The notes under the pieces were generated by a model, which was not told the DNA's origin, searched no databases, and saw nothing but the letters and a program-made list of their open reading frames with translations. 39,997 bases of DNA from Collinsella sp. TF05-9AC (GTDB lineage Bacteria; Actinomycetota; Coriobacteriia; Coriobacteriales; Coriobacteriaceae): the NCBI RefSeq assembly GCF_003438495.1, contig NZ_QSSH01000017.1:1-39997 (forward strand), written 5' to 3'. The translations under genes and the position numbers were made by a program. Below are positions 10,064 through 18,994 of this stretch, piece after piece (position 1 is the stretch's first letter; each line of letters starts with the position of its first letter).

Positions 10064-11026
10064 GTGGCAGCAGAGACACCTTGCTCGGTCCTCTATAACG
10101 ATATTCGCTCGTTCGGCGGTCTTAGACATCTCGAGATCGCCCGAATGCTCATCAATGGAAACTCTTATCTCGGCAGTACCCTGCTCGAGAAATGCTCTTC
10201 CAACCGCTCGTATCTCACCCGTTACATCGTCCATCGCGAGCCTGACCAGTGCGCGCCCGCCATCTACAGCGACTTTGCCGTCACCACGCTCAATCTTTCC
10301 GCGGCAATCTGCAGCAAGCTCGGCGGCGGCGAGTCCGCCTATCAGGCAATCGCCGAGCACTATCGCGGCCCGGCCGCCAACGAAATGATGTCGGCTCTCG
10401 CCAGCTACAAGTTGGACAGCCGCCTATATGCAAATGCCCTCAATCACATCGACAACTTTGACGGCAATGCCGCGCGCGAGAAGAGTACGCTTTACCTTAT
10501 GCTCTTTGTGGCAACGGGGGCGCTCGCCGACCCCATCCAAGGCGTGGCCACCGTCGAGCGCTTTTGCGACAGCAAGACAGGCGGGCACTTTGGCACCACC
10601 GAAACTACCGTCGGACGTGGCTTTATGAGCAGCCTGGAGCAGCCGCGCACTGTCGCCCCCAACCTCGGTCTGCTCAGAACCCATGCCGACAACTGCGCCG
10701 ACATGCAAATCCATCCCCTCACACGCAATCCGCGCGGCACGGTAATTGGGTCCTTGCCCAAAACCTCGCCCAGCATCACCGATGTGGGCGCCGACGCATC
10801 GCGCGAGCATCTCCGCATTTGGCTCGAAGGCGGACACTGGTACGCCCAGGGCCTTGGGTCGACCAACGGCACAGTGCTCGAATCGGGCGCGGGCGACGGC
10901 GATATCGTAATCGAGCCGCCGCGCGACCAACGCGAGCCCGGCAAAGTCTATCCCCCCGTGGAAATCGCCAACAGCGACAGGCTCCATCTGGGTCTCTACA
11001 CGACATTCCTTGTCATTGTGGACTAG
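10064..11026 (+). CDS. FHA-domain protein
   Basis: A 320-residue protein. The C-terminal third (from about residue 225) is a forkhead-associated domain: GTVIGSLPK, then DASREHLRIW with the conserved Ser-Arg-x-His, then LGSTNGTVLESG with the Asn-Gly turn, ending at the C-terminus in LHLGLYTTFLVIVD. FHA domains bind phosphothreonine peptides. The N-terminal 220 residues are helical in character and not assigned to a family. A GTG start at 10064 is chosen because AAAGGAGG ends four bases before it. The next gene, 171 bases on, encodes a Ser/Thr kinase, so this protein is a probable reader or substrate of that kinase (inferred). Confidence 0.85.
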   Translation: MAAETPCSVLYNDIRSFGGLRHLEIARMLINGNSYLGSTLLEKCSSNRSYLTRYIVHREPDQCAPAIYSDFAVTTLNLSAAICSKLGGGESAYQAIAEHYRGPAANEMMSALASYKLDSRLYANALNHIDNFDGNAAREKSTLYLMLFVATGALADPIQGVATVERFCDSKTGGHFGTTETTVGRGFMSSLEQPRTVAPNLGLLRTHADNCADMQIHPLTRNPRGTVIGSLPKTSPSITDVGADASREHLRIWLEGGHWYAQGLGSTNGTVLESGAGDGDIVIEPPRDQREPGKVYPPVEIANSDRLHLGLYTTFLVIVD

Positions 11027-11027
11027 C

Positions 11028-11060
11028 ACGGACGGCAATCGGAAGACGGTCGCCGTCCGT
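11028..11060 (+). terminator. Hairpin after the FHA gene
   Basis: ACGGACGGC (11028-11036) pairs with GCCGTCCGT (11052-11060) around a 15-base loop. An alternative overlapping hairpin, AAGACGG (11043-11049) with CCGTCTT (11057-11063), is mutually exclusive with it. No strong T-tract follows, so this may be a weak terminator or an RNA processing structure between the FHA and kinase genes. Confidence 0.4.
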
Positions 11061-11104
11061 CTTACGTCTTCTACCTTCTGCGTCGTAAACGACAATGCTC
11101 AGCG

Positions 11105-11165
11105 GTATACGTGGGCAGTGCGACTATCATGGTACTTTACCGATATCCGCACTGCTCACGTATAC
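11105..11165 (+). promoter_or_regulatory. 18-base stem-loop upstream of the kinase gene
   Basis: The arms GTATACGTGGGCAGTGCG (11105-11122) and CGCACTGCTCACGTATAC (11148-11165) pair at 17 of 18 positions, the remaining pair being a possible G-U in RNA. The loop is 25 bases. It ends 32 bases before the kinase start codon. It may be an operator or a leader hairpin that tunes kinase expression relative to the FHA gene. It is unrelated in sequence to the 57-base palindromes but shares the 25-base loop. Confidence 0.6.
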
Positions 11166-11197
11166 GTGCGGCAACCCATGCCAGACAAAGGAACGCC

Positions 11198-13282
11198 ATG
11201 GATACTACCGATAGCGCCTATGGCGACAAACTCGTCCGTCTCGATACGTTCGATACCGCCGTGGCGGTCGACCCCAGCGCCGAGGACGACGCCAAACGCC
11301 GGTTTATGACACTTATTCTCCAGACGGCCTACCGCAACAACGGCAACATCGGGCACGTGCTGCGCGCGACCAACACGAGCGGCGAGGTCTTTGCCGTCAA
11401 GCTGCTCAAGGACAACGCCATTCTCTCTCGCCAAGCCCCCGACCGCTCCGCCGAGCAATCGGCAGCGCACCTGGCCAACACCGCTGCGCTGTTTGAGGAG
11501 TACCGTCATCTGTGTACCGTCTCGCACCTGCGCGGATTTCCGCGCGTCTATGGCTATGGATCGTGCGAGGATGACCCGCTCATCCTCATGGAGTGGGTCG
11601 AGGGCACCTCACTCAAGCAGGCGCTGCCCCTGCTTCCTCACGACGCCTCGGGCGGGCTGACCACCCAGATGGTCGCCGCCGTCGGAAACGCCGTGCTTCG
11701 TGCGCTCTTGATGACCCAAGGCCTCGTGAATCCGGTCGTCCATCGCGACCTGTCGCCTGCCAATATTATGTTCCGCACCACCAGCCGAACGCTCGAGCAG
11801 CAGATTGCCGATTGCTCCTTTGACCCCTGCCTCATCGACATGGGCTCCGCGACCATGGCTCTCGGCGACGACACGATCACCCGGCGCGCCGACATCTGGC
11901 GCTTTGCCACGCCCGCATACGCCGCGCCCGAGATGCTCACGCAGGATATCGAAGGCATCGCGGCCCTTCGCCGTTCGCCGGCAATCGACGTCTATGCGCT
12001 TTCGAGCATTCTGTACCAGCTCTACAGCGGTCGCAAACCGTTTGACTTTGAGTCGACGGACGCCGCTGCAACCGGCTCGTTCTATCTCGTAAAGACCAAG
12101 ACCAAGCCGGCACCGCTCGAGCCGCGCTGCGAGGGCGATGAAGCGCTCGTCCAAATCATCATGAAGGGTCTCTCAGTCGAGCAGTGCGATCGTCCCACCG
12201 AACAGCAGATGCTCGAGGTGCTCTCGGCATACCTCACCGATGCCGAATCCGAGGGCCGCGAAGGTGCAGGAAACGAGGCCGCAATTGATATCGATTCTGG
12301 CACGCACCTTAAGGTCGACGTCGCCGGCGAGCGCGCGCGAGAGATCCTGGAGCAGGCCCGGCACGATGCCATGACCCGCCGCCGCTTTATTATCGGTGGC
12401 GTCGTTGCAGCCGTTGCGGGGCTCAGCGTTATCGGGGCGGCAACCCATGGCTTTGGCATCCCCGACTACCTGGACGGCATCCGCGGTTCACTTGGCGACT
12501 ACACCTGGGACCAGCTGCAGGAGATTTCGCTCAAGATTAAGGCCGCCGAGACCCGTAGCGAGGCACGCGAGATTGCCAAGCGCTACCATCTGCTCGACGC
12601 CGATGGGCATATCCCCTATCCGTGTACCAAGCGCGTGAAACTCACCAACGGGCTGGAGGTCGGCGCGCAGCTTGTGGGCATCCGTCACGATGAACTTCTG
12701 GACGGGACGGGCAAGGCCGGGCTGACGTTTATGTTCGACGCGGGTATTGCCGAGCGCAACGCTGCGACTGAACCGCCGAGCGCCGGCTGGGCAGATTGCG
12801 AGCTGCGGGAATGGCTCAACGGCGACGGCCTTAAGCTGCTGCCCAACGAGTTGCGCGCGCTCATTAAAGGGGTCAAGAAGGTCTCAAACAATGTGGGCGC
12901 CGCCAACAGCGCATCGTGTCTGAGCGAGTTGCCCGCAACCCTTTGGCTGCCCGCCATGGTCGAGCTGTGCGGTACGCAACCGCCCGAGTCATTTGCCGAG
13001 GGCTTTCACTACCTGGCCGACATCTACAACGGCGAGGGCAAGGAGTATCAGCTCTTCCGCGAGCTCAAGGTAAGTCCGTATACCACGAACGAGATGTTGG
13101 TTCGCCAGTGGAAGGGCAAGGACACCTGTTGGTGGGAACGAACGGCGAGTCCCGACACATCGGAGAGCGAAGGCACACTCTATATGAACCGCGTGGGACA
13201 CGACGGCGACGTCTTTACGTACGCAACGCCTGCGGAAAAGCCAAACAAGCGAACCTGCGTGATCCCCGGATTCTGTATCTAG
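11198..13282 (+). CDS. Membrane Ser/Thr protein kinase with C-terminal DUF6273-like sensor
   Basis: A 694-residue Hanks-type kinase. Visible motifs are the catalytic Lys (FAVKLL, K68), HRDLSPANI with Asp184 and Asn189, IDMG in place of DFG (214-216), and APE (243-245). A juxtamembrane linker ends in TRRR, followed by one membrane segment (about 397-415). The remaining 280 residues would lie outside the cell. Within them, LREWLNGDGLKLLPNEL, VKKVSNN and LWLPAMVEL resemble the DUF6273 (sulfatase-modifying-like) domain often fused to signalling proteins. ATG 11198 follows AAAGGAA. It is a likely partner of the FHA protein upstream. The glycine-rich loop is poorly conserved, but the catalytic residues are intact. 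Ligand and substrates are unknown. Confidence 0.88.
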   Translation: MDTTDSAYGDKLVRLDTFDTAVAVDPSAEDDAKRRFMTLILQTAYRNNGNIGHVLRATNTSGEVFAVKLLKDNAILSRQAPDRSAEQSAAHLANTAALFEEYRHLCTVSHLRGFPRVYGYGSCEDDPLILMEWVEGTSLKQALPLLPHDASGGLTTQMVAAVGNAVLRALLMTQGLVNPVVHRDLSPANIMFRTTSRTLEQQIADCSFDPCLIDMGSATMALGDDTITRRADIWRFATPAYAAPEMLTQDIEGIAALRRSPAIDVYALSSILYQLYSGRKPFDFESTDAAATGSFYLVKTKTKPAPLEPRCEGDEALVQIIMKGLSVEQCDRPTEQQMLEVLSAYLTDAESEGREGAGNEAAIDIDSGTHLKVDVAGERAREILEQARHDAMTRRRFIIGGVVAAVAGLSVIGAATHGFGIPDYLDGIRGSLGDYTWDQLQEISLKIKAAETRSEAREIAKRYHLLDADGHIPYPCTKRVKLTNGLEVGAQLVGIRHDELLDGTGKAGLTFMFDAGIAERNAATEPPSAGWADCELREWLNGDGLKLLPNELRALIKGVKKVSNNVGAANSASCLSELPATLWLPAMVELCGTQPPESFAEGFHYLADIYNGEGKEYQLFRELKVSPYTTNEMLVRQWKGKDTCWWERTASPDTSESEGTLYMNRVGHDGDVFTYATPAEKPNKRTCVIPGFCI

Positions 13283-13324
13283 GCGGCGGGAGTCTTGCCG
13301 TGACGGGACCCCACCCCGGCAATT

Positions 13325-13590
13325 GTCTTGGTCTGTAACACTAGCTCGGCAGATACAGGTCTAGATGTTACAGAACGAGACAAATCTCAACCCCACGAGA
13401 CAACATCTCAATCTGTAACAGTAAGGGTCCAAAAACCTCTCTAGATGTTACAGATCGAGACATTCGAGTTGACCCCGGACGGTTTGTCTCGATCCGTAAC
13501 AGCAACTCAGCAAAAACGGGTCTAGTTGTTACAGATTGAGATGTTGGCCGGACGGTCCGCTGCCCCGGCAGTCAGTCTCCTTCTGTAACG
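13325..13590. repeat. 57-base palindrome array B (3 copies and a half-site)
   Basis: Complete copies lie at 13325-13381, 13405-13461 and 13486-13542, with start-to-start distances of 80 and 81 bases. Each has 16-base arms and a 25-base loop. A degenerate half-site (GTCTCCTTCTGTAACG) follows at 13575-13590. The array starts 43 bases after the kinase stop codon and ends just before the copper promoter. It fills most of the 411-base gap 13283-13693. Confidence 0.92.
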
Positions 13591-13615
13591 AAATGTCATA
13601 CATTTCCATCTCCGC

Positions 13616-13646
13616 TGGACACCCCCAGGGGGTATGGGTGTATAGT
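13616..13646 (+). promoter_or_regulatory. Copper-responsive promoter with CsoR-type box
   Basis: A -35 candidate TGGACA (13616-13621) and a -10 box TATAGT (13641-13646) are 19 bases apart. Between and across them lies ACACCCCCAGGGGGTATGGG, a C-run/G-run palindrome of the kind bound by CsoR. CsoR is encoded 2.8 kb downstream, so the operon probably represses itself until copper binds CsoR. The 19-base spacer is also typical of MerR-type activation, but no MerR gene is present. Confidence 0.7.
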
Positions 13647-13693
13647 ATCGGCAGGTTAACATTTCTGACACTACGCCACAGAAAGGAGAAGCC

Positions 13694-16036
13694 ATGGCTC
13701 AAGATAAGTTCGACGTGGGCGGCATGACGTGCGCCGCGTGCCAGGCGCACGTGGACCGTGCCGTAAGCAAGCTCGACGGCGTAGAAAGCGTCGCTGTCAA
13801 TCTGCTCGCCGGTTCCATGATGGTCGACTATGACCCCGCGCAGGTCTCTCCCGACGACATCTGCACCGCCGTCGACCGTGCGGGCTACTCGGCCTCGCCC
13901 GTCAGCACGGGCACCGACACCGCCAGCTCAAACGGCAGCACACAAGTCAGGTCCGGCGCCGCCCACATGGAGTCGCCAACCAAAAAGTTGGAGGCTGCCG
14001 CCTCTGCCATGCGTACTCGTCTCATCGCCTCGATCGTATTCCTTATCCCACTGTTCTACATAGGCATGGGGCACATGCTCGGCTGGCCGCTGCCCGGCAT
14101 TTTCACCGACCATACCCACAGCATGACGCTCGCCCTCACCGAGCTCGTCCTGCTCATCCCCATCGTCTATGTCAACGACGCGTACTTTATCAATGGGTTT
14201 AAATCGCTCGCGCACGGCGCGCCCACCATGGACGCCCTCATCGCCGTGGGCGCCACCGCCTCCATCGTCTGGTCGTTCTACGCCATGTTCATCATGGCCG
14301 ACCAGCTAGCCGCGGGCCAGGTCCACGAGGCAATGATGACGGGCATGGACAATCTGTATTTTGAGAGCGCGGGCACGATCCTGTCGCTCGTCACCGTGGG
14401 CAAATACCTCGAGACGCGCAGCAAGTCCAAAACCGGCGGCGCCATCGAGGCGCTCATCGACCTGGCGCCCAAGACCGCGACCGTCGTTGCCGATGACGGC
14501 ACCGAAACCACCGTGGACGTCGACAGCATCCTTCCCGGCCAGGTGCTGCGTGTGCGCCCCGGCGAGTCCATCCCTGTCGACGGCGTGGTGCTCGAGGGCG
14601 CGTCGGCCGTGGACGAGAGCGCGCTCACCGGCGAGTCCATCCCCGTAGAAAAGACCGCCGGCGACACCGTCAACGCCGCCACGGTCAACCGCACCGGATC
14701 GTTTACCTTCCGTGCCACACGCGTGGGCGCCGACACGTCGCTTGCCAAGATCATCCAGCTCGTCGAGGACGCCAACGCCACCAAGGCGCCTATCGCCCGC
14801 CTGGCCGACAAGGTCGCCGGCGTGTTTGTGCCCGTGGTGTTTGCGATCTCGGCCGTGACCTTCGTGGCGTGGATGGCGCTGACCGGCAGCGTGAACGAGG
14901 CACTCACCTCCGCCGTGGCCGTGTTGGTGATCAGCTGCCCGTGTGCGCTGGGTCTGGCCACGCCCGTCGCCATTATGGTTGGCACCGGCAAGGGCGCCGA
15001 GATGGGCATTCTGTTTAAGAGCGCCGAGGCGCTGGAGAATCTGCGCAACGTGGGCACCGTGGTACTCGATAAGACCGGCACCGTCACCCGCGGCAAACCG
15101 GCTGTGACCGACATTGTGCTTGCCGCGCGCGCCGACGGCTCGCCCGCTATGAGTGAAAAGGCGTTACTGAAGCTCGCTGCCGCGCTCGAGCGCCCGAGCG
15201 AGCACCCGCTGGCAGAGGCGATTATGGCCGAGTGCGAGGCGCGCGGAATCGTGGCGCGCATGGTCGAGGACTTTGCCGCCGTGCCCGGTCGCGGCGTCAC
15301 GGCGCGCGAGGGGCAGAATGTCATCGCAGCCGGCAACGTGCGCCTGATGAACGAGCTGGGCGCGAAGGTTCCCGCCGGCCTTGCCGAGCAATTTGCCACC
15401 GAGGGCAAAACGCCGCTGTTCTTTGCCAAGAACGGCGAGCTTGTCGGCACCATCGCCGTGGCCGACGAGGTCAAAGAGACGAGCGCCGAGGCCATCGCCG
15501 CAATGCGTTCACTCGGCGTCGATGTGCGTATGCTCACCGGCGACAACCGCGTGACGGCCGAGGCCATCGCCCGACGCGTGGGGCTCACCAGCGAGCAGGT
15601 TATCGCCGACGTTCTTCCCGCCGACAAGGAACGCCACGTGCGCGAACTGCAGGATGCGGGCGGCAAGGTCGCCATGGTGGGCGACGGCATCAATGACTCC
15701 CCCGCCCTGGCGCGCGCCGACGTGGGCCTTGCCATCGGCACCGGCGCCGATATCGCCAAGGAGGGTGCCGACGTGGTGCTCATGCGCAGCGACCTCATGG
15801 ATGTTGCGCGGGCCATCGAGCTTTCGCGCGCCACGATTCGCAACATCAAGCAGGACCTGTTCTGGGCGCTGTTCTACAACGGCATCGGCATTCCACTCGC
15901 CGCGGGCGTGTTCTTCCCGCTCACCGGGTGGCAGCTCTCGCCGATGTTTGGCGCCGCGGCCATGAGCCTGTCGAGCGTATGCGTTGTAAGCAATGCGCTG
16001 CGCCTACGAACCTTTAGGCCCAAGACGGCACGCTGA
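13694..16036 (+). CDS. copA: Copper-exporting P1B-type ATPase
   Basis: A 780-residue heavy-metal P-type ATPase. One N-terminal metal-binding domain carries GMTCAAC (Cys13, Cys16). Then follow eight predicted membrane segments with the CPC motif (415-417) that defines Cu+ transport, the TGES actuator loop, the phosphorylated Asp459 in DKTGT, the SEHPL nucleotide-site motif, and GDGIND (663-668). It pumps Cu+ out of the cytoplasm. ATG 13694 follows AAAGGAG. It heads a cluster with copZ and csoR under the CsoR-type promoter. A Ser/Thr-rich linker (about 75-97) separates the metal-binding domain from the first membrane helix. Confidence 0.96.
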   Translation: MAQDKFDVGGMTCAACQAHVDRAVSKLDGVESVAVNLLAGSMMVDYDPAQVSPDDICTAVDRAGYSASPVSTGTDTASSNGSTQVRSGAAHMESPTKKLEAAASAMRTRLIASIVFLIPLFYIGMGHMLGWPLPGIFTDHTHSMTLALTELVLLIPIVYVNDAYFINGFKSLAHGAPTMDALIAVGATASIVWSFYAMFIMADQLAAGQVHEAMMTGMDNLYFESAGTILSLVTVGKYLETRSKSKTGGAIEALIDLAPKTATVVADDGTETTVDVDSILPGQVLRVRPGESIPVDGVVLEGASAVDESALTGESIPVEKTAGDTVNAATVNRTGSFTFRATRVGADTSLAKIIQLVEDANATKAPIARLADKVAGVFVPVVFAISAVTFVAWMALTGSVNEALTSAVAVLVISCPCALGLATPVAIMVGTGKGAEMGILFKSAEALENLRNVGTVVLDKTGTVTRGKPAVTDIVLAARADGSPAMSEKALLKLAAALERPSEHPLAEAIMAECEARGIVARMVEDFAAVPGRGVTAREGQNVIAAGNVRLMNELGAKVPAGLAEQFATEGKTPLFFAKNGELVGTIAVADEVKETSAEAIAAMRSLGVDVRMLTGDNRVTAEAIARRVGLTSEQVIADVLPADKERHVRELQDAGGKVAMVGDGINDSPALARADVGLAIGTGADIAKEGADVVLMRSDLMDVARAIELSRATIRNIKQDLFWALFYNGIGIPLAAGVFFPLTGWQLSPMFGAAAMSLSSVCVVSNALRLRTFRPKTAR

Positions 16037-16125
16037 GGCACCCGACCTTGCCCCTCAACGCGCCTTTAAGATGACTCCGTTCACGACTAAACTGTCAGAT
16101 AATCTCAATCGATAAGGAGACAACC

Positions 16126-16347
16126 ATGAATTACACGATCAAGACTTCCGGCCTCATGTGCGGCCATTGCGATGCCACCGTCGAGACCGCGTTGCTCAAC
16201 GTGGTCGGCGTGACCGATGCCGACGCCGATCACGAGACCCAGACTGTCCAGGTGGAGTGCGCCGACACCGTAACCGCCGAGCAGCTCGCCGCCGCCGTCG
16301 AGGGCGCCGGCGAGAAATTCCATGCCCTGTCCGTAACCGCCGCGTAG
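16126..16347 (+). CDS. copZ: Copper chaperone, heavy-metal-associated domain protein
   Basis: A 73-residue single HMA-domain protein with the metal-binding motif GLMCGHC (Cys12, Cys15) and the beta-alpha-beta-beta-alpha-beta pattern of CopZ/Atx1. It would carry Cu+ in the cytoplasm and hand it to CopA. AAGGAG precedes the ATG. It lies 89 bases after copA and 133 bases before csoR; the space before csoR is taken up by a 33-base inverted repeat that may limit read-through. Confidence 0.93.
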   Translation: MNYTIKTSGLMCGHCDATVETALLNVVGVTDADADHETQTVQVECADTVTAEQLAAAVEGAGEKFHALSVTAA

Positions 16348-16361
16348 CAGGCGCCACCTGC

Positions 16362-16446
16362 CCCCTCAGAAGTTGCGGTGAAATACGGACTGTTGAGCCG
16401 CCCTAGGCCCTTAAACAGTCCGTATTTCACCGCAACTTCTGAGGGG
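16362..16446. repeat. Perfect 33-base inverted repeat, TTGCGGTGAAATACGGACTG family
   Basis: The arms 16362-16394 and 16414-16446 are exact reverse complements around a 19-base loop. They begin CCCCTCAGAAGTTGCGG. A diverged copy lies at 30649-30715. It fills the copZ-csoR intergenic space, so a transcript would carry a very stable hairpin there. Confidence 0.9.
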
Positions 16447-16480
16447 CATCCGGAAGATCGACCAGAAACGAGGACCCGCC

Positions 16481-16753
16481 ATGATGGCAGACCATAAATC
16501 GGTGACCCGCATGCTCAAGACGGCACGCGGTCAGATCGACGGCATCCTGCGGATGGTCGAGGAGGACCGCTACTGCGTCGATATCTCCACGCAGCTCATG
16601 GCCACACAGGCGCTCCTCGCGCGCATTAACGCCGACGTGCTCAAGGCGCATATCGAGGGCTGCGTGACTTCGGCAATCGAATCGGGCGACGAAGACCTCA
16701 AAGCCGCCAAGCTCGCCGAGATCGAACGCGTCGTCGACAAGCTCTCCAAGTAA
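16481..16753 (+). CDS. csoR: Copper-sensing repressor CsoR
   Basis: A 90-residue CsoR/RcnR-family all-helical repressor. The metal ligands are present with the spacing of Mycobacterium CsoR: Cys32 in RYCVDI, His57 and Cys61 in AHIEGCV. ARGQIDGILRMVEEDRYC matches the family consensus. Copper binding releases it from its operator. ATG 16481 or the adjacent ATG 16484 could be the start; GAGGA lies at 16470-16474. It is the likely regulator of the box at 13616-13646. Confidence 0.94.
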   Translation: MMADHKSVTRMLKTARGQIDGILRMVEEDRYCVDISTQLMATQALLARINADVLKAHIEGCVTSAIESGDEDLKAAKLAEIERVVDKLSK

Positions 16754-16820
16754 TTGGTGCAAGGGGGACAGGTACGTTTGCGCCACCTTGGTGCAGATTT
16801 ACCTGTCCCCCTTGCACCAA
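16754..16820. repeat. Perfect 21-base inverted repeat, GGGGGACAGGTA family
   Basis: The arms TTGGTGCAAGGGGGACAGG (first 19 of 21 bases, 16754-16774) and their exact reverse complement (16800-16820) surround a 25-base loop, which contains a small CACC/GGTG hairpin. It starts directly at the csoR stop codon. It resembles REP-type palindromes that carry a GGGACAGGT core; a related GGGACAGGT stretch occurs at 35072-35080. Confidence 0.85.
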
Positions 16821-16865
16821 AAGGGGTATAAAGGCGTGCAGCATATCGAACGAAAGGCAATTCGC

Positions 16866-17339
16866 ATGAATGACTTTATGAAGGGTCGCAATGGCGCTGA
16901 CGAGCTCACCATCGTAATGGGTTTTGCCGGCATCATCATCGCGATGATCGGATCGATCGCCCGCATTCAGTGGCTCAGCTGGATCGCCATCGCCGTCATC
17001 GTGATTGGCGTGCTGCGCGGCCTGTCCAAAAATATCGATGCACGTCGCAAGGAGAACGACGCCTTTGTCGCCGCGACCGCCAGTGTTCCCGGCTTGGGCA
17101 AGTTCGTCGCCAGCTTGGGCGGCGGGGCCGCAGCGGCCAGCACCTCACGCGCGGCCGGCACCAGTAAGGAAGACTTTGAGCGTGCCAAGCGCACGGCCAA
17201 GAAGATGTGGAAGGGTCGCAAGACCACGGCATACCTCAAGTGCCCCAACTGCGGCCAGATGCTCTCCGTCCCCAAGGGCAAAGGTAAGATCCGCGTCACC
17301 TGCCCCAAGTGCCACGCCAAGATGGAAACCCGCTCCTAG
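16866..17339 (+). CDS. Zinc-ribbon membrane protein of unknown function
   Basis: A 157-residue protein. The N-terminal third has two hydrophobic segments (ELTIVMGFAGIIIAMIGSIA and LSWIAIAVIVIGVLRGL). The C-terminus is a zinc ribbon with paired CPNCG and CPKCH motifs, as in small rubredoxin-like or YgiT-like ribbons. ATG 16866 follows GAAAGG. The cytoplasmic ribbon may bind nucleic acid or a protein partner; no function is assigned. It lies downstream of csoR but is separated from it by the repeat at 16754-16820. Confidence 0.7.
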   Translation: MNDFMKGRNGADELTIVMGFAGIIIAMIGSIARIQWLSWIAIAVIVIGVLRGLSKNIDARRKENDAFVAATASVPGLGKFVASLGGGAAAASTSRAAGTSKEDFERAKRTAKKMWKGRKTTAYLKCPNCGQMLSVPKGKGKIRVTCPKCHAKMETRS

Positions 17340-17350
17340 CGCCCGCACGC

Positions 17351-17379
17351 GGGACAAATTAATCAGGTTTGTTTGTCCC
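17351..17379. repeat. Short inverted repeat GGGACAAA / TTTGTCCC
   Basis: GGGACAAA (17351-17358) and TTTGTCCC (17372-17379) are perfect reverse complements 13 bases apart, 11 bases after the zinc-ribbon stop codon. Possibly a degenerate member of the GGGAC-type palindromes. Confidence 0.45.
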
Positions 17380-17403
17380 AAATCTTAAGTATTTGTTCGA
17401 TAA

Positions 17404-17440
17404 AAAAAGCCGAGGCCTCGTGTTGAGACCTCGGCTTTTT
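17404..17440. terminator. Bidirectional terminator
   Basis: AAAAAGCCGAGG (17404-17415) pairs with CCTCGGCTTTTT (17429-17440). The A-run and T-run flank the stem on both sides, so it can end transcription of both the zinc-ribbon gene (plus) and the amidohydrolase gene (minus). Confidence 0.9.
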
Positions 17441-17473
17441 GTATACGGCAACGGAGCTGCACCTTTGTCACCT

Positions 17474-18844
17474 CTACGCCACACCGTCGCGGGCCAGCTC
17501 CTCGGCCAGCGCTTCGGCAGGCATGGCCATAATCGCGTCGAGCTCGGCGTCCACCTCGGGAATACGCTTTACCTTGAGCTTGCGTACCAGATCACCGCGA
17601 CACATCACATGTATCGGCTCACGCAGAGTGCACAGGTCATCGAGCGGATTCTTGCGCGTCACCAGGATATCGGCGGCCTTGCCGCACTCGATCGTGCCGG
17701 TCTCGCCGCCCAGCCCCAGGAGCTCGGCATTGACCTGCGTGGCCGTATGCAGCGCAAAGGCGTTGCTCACGCCCACGTACTTGGCAAAATAGGCCACCTC
17801 ACGCCACATGTCGTACTGCGTCACGAACGGGCAGCTCGAATCTGTGCCAAGGCCCACCTTAACGCCAGCTTCCAGCGCCGCACGAGCACTCTCGATAATG
17901 CCCGAGCACACGATGTCGCCGTTCTTCTTTTGCGTATCGGTCGAATGAGTCTTTTCCGGGTCGAGCAATACAAACGGCAGCGCCGGGCTGATAGTGCAGG
18001 TAACGCTGGGCGCACGCCCCTCAAGCTGCGTGCCCGCGGCGCCGCGGTACAGTTCCAAGATCTCGGGAGTCATCGGGGCACCGTGCTCGATCGTATCGAC
18101 GCCGGCCTCAAGCGCGGCCTTCACGCCTTCGGTGCTCTCGACATGAGCCATAACCGGCAGGCTCACCTCGTGCGCCGCCTTGCACGCCGCCGTGGCAACC
18201 TCCACCGGCATACGCAGCACGCCCGGCTCGCCCACCTCGGTCGCATCGAACACGCCGCCCGTTACGAATAGCTTAATGACGTCGGCACCGCGCGCATACA
18301 GGTCTCGCACCTGCTCGGCTGCCTCGACGGGGCTGTTGGCCACCTGGGCGAACAAGCCCGCGCCATGGCCGCCCGGCACCGTGACGCCCGTTCCCGGCGC
18401 TACCAGGCGCGGCCCCTGATACTTGCCGGCGTCGATGGCGTCGCGCACGGCGATGTCGGCAAACAGCGGGTCACCTGCGCCGCGCACCGTGGTCACGCCG
18501 CTTGCCAGCTGCTGCTGGGCGCTACCTTTGAGGATATGGCGGACGATGGCGCGGCCCACGGGATTATCGAGCTTCTTCATCAGAGCGCCCGCATCGCCTG
18601 CCGAGACCGGCTTGCCCGAGCCGCACAGATGCACGTGCATGTTGATGAGGCCCGGCATGAGATACGCGCCGCCCAGGTCGATGACCTCGGCACCCGCCGG
18701 CGCCTGCGCCACGGCACTCGGCCCCATCCACGTGATGACACCGCGCTCAACGGCCACGGCCATGTCGGGCTGCGGCTCCATATGTTCCGAACCATCCAGG
18801 ACGGTCGCATTGATAAACAACGTGGAACGATCGGCAGACGCCAT
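17474..18844 (-). CDS. Metal-dependent amidohydrolase
   Basis: A 456-residue amidohydrolase-superfamily enzyme. The N-terminal beta-sandwich leads into the metal-binding HVH (His70, His72) in GLINMHVHLCG. The carboxylated-Lys region VIKLFVTGGVFD, the later His residues in VMAHVES and IEHGAP, and the final Asp in GLGTDSS follow in order. The layout fits the imidazolonepropionase-like / Xaa-Pro dipeptidase subgroup, so a cytoplasmic peptidase, prolidase or cyclic-amide hydrolase is likely. The substrate cannot be decided from sequence. ATG 18844 follows GGGGGAGGAG; the frame runs open upstream into array C and has no ribosome site there. Confidence 0.88.
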   Translation of the reverse strand: MASADRSTLFINATVLDGSEHMEPQPDMAVAVERGVITWMGPSAVAQAPAGAEVIDLGGAYLMPGLINMHVHLCGSGKPVSAGDAGALMKKLDNPVGRAIVRHILKGSAQQQLASGVTTVRGAGDPLFADIAVRDAIDAGKYQGPRLVAPGTGVTVPGGHGAGLFAQVANSPVEAAEQVRDLYARGADVIKLFVTGGVFDATEVGEPGVLRMPVEVATAACKAAHEVSLPVMAHVESTEGVKAALEAGVDTIEHGAPMTPEILELYRGAAGTQLEGRAPSVTCTISPALPFVLLDPEKTHSTDTQKKNGDIVCSGIIESARAALEAGVKVGLGTDSSCPFVTQYDMWREVAYFAKYVGVSNAFALHTATQVNAELLGLGGETGTIECGKAADILVTRKNPLDDLCTLREPIHVMCRGDLVRKLKVKRIPEVDAELDAIMAMPAEALAEELARDGVA

Positions 18845-18994
18845 ATCGAGCTCCTCCCCCTCAGAAAACTTGAACATCTGTCCATTATTATCCAGCGCGG
18901 CAGGATTGCTGCGGACATATCGGTTAACGGAGGGAAGAGGGGATGTGGGGGGACGGAATACGTTGCAGCCCCACCCCAGCAACATCAGGGGAAT

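Noticed and set aside
13616..13646. MerR/CueR-type copper promoter
   Set aside because: The 19-base spacer fits, but no MerR regulator is nearby. The C-run/G-run palindrome and the csoR gene in the same cluster favour CsoR.
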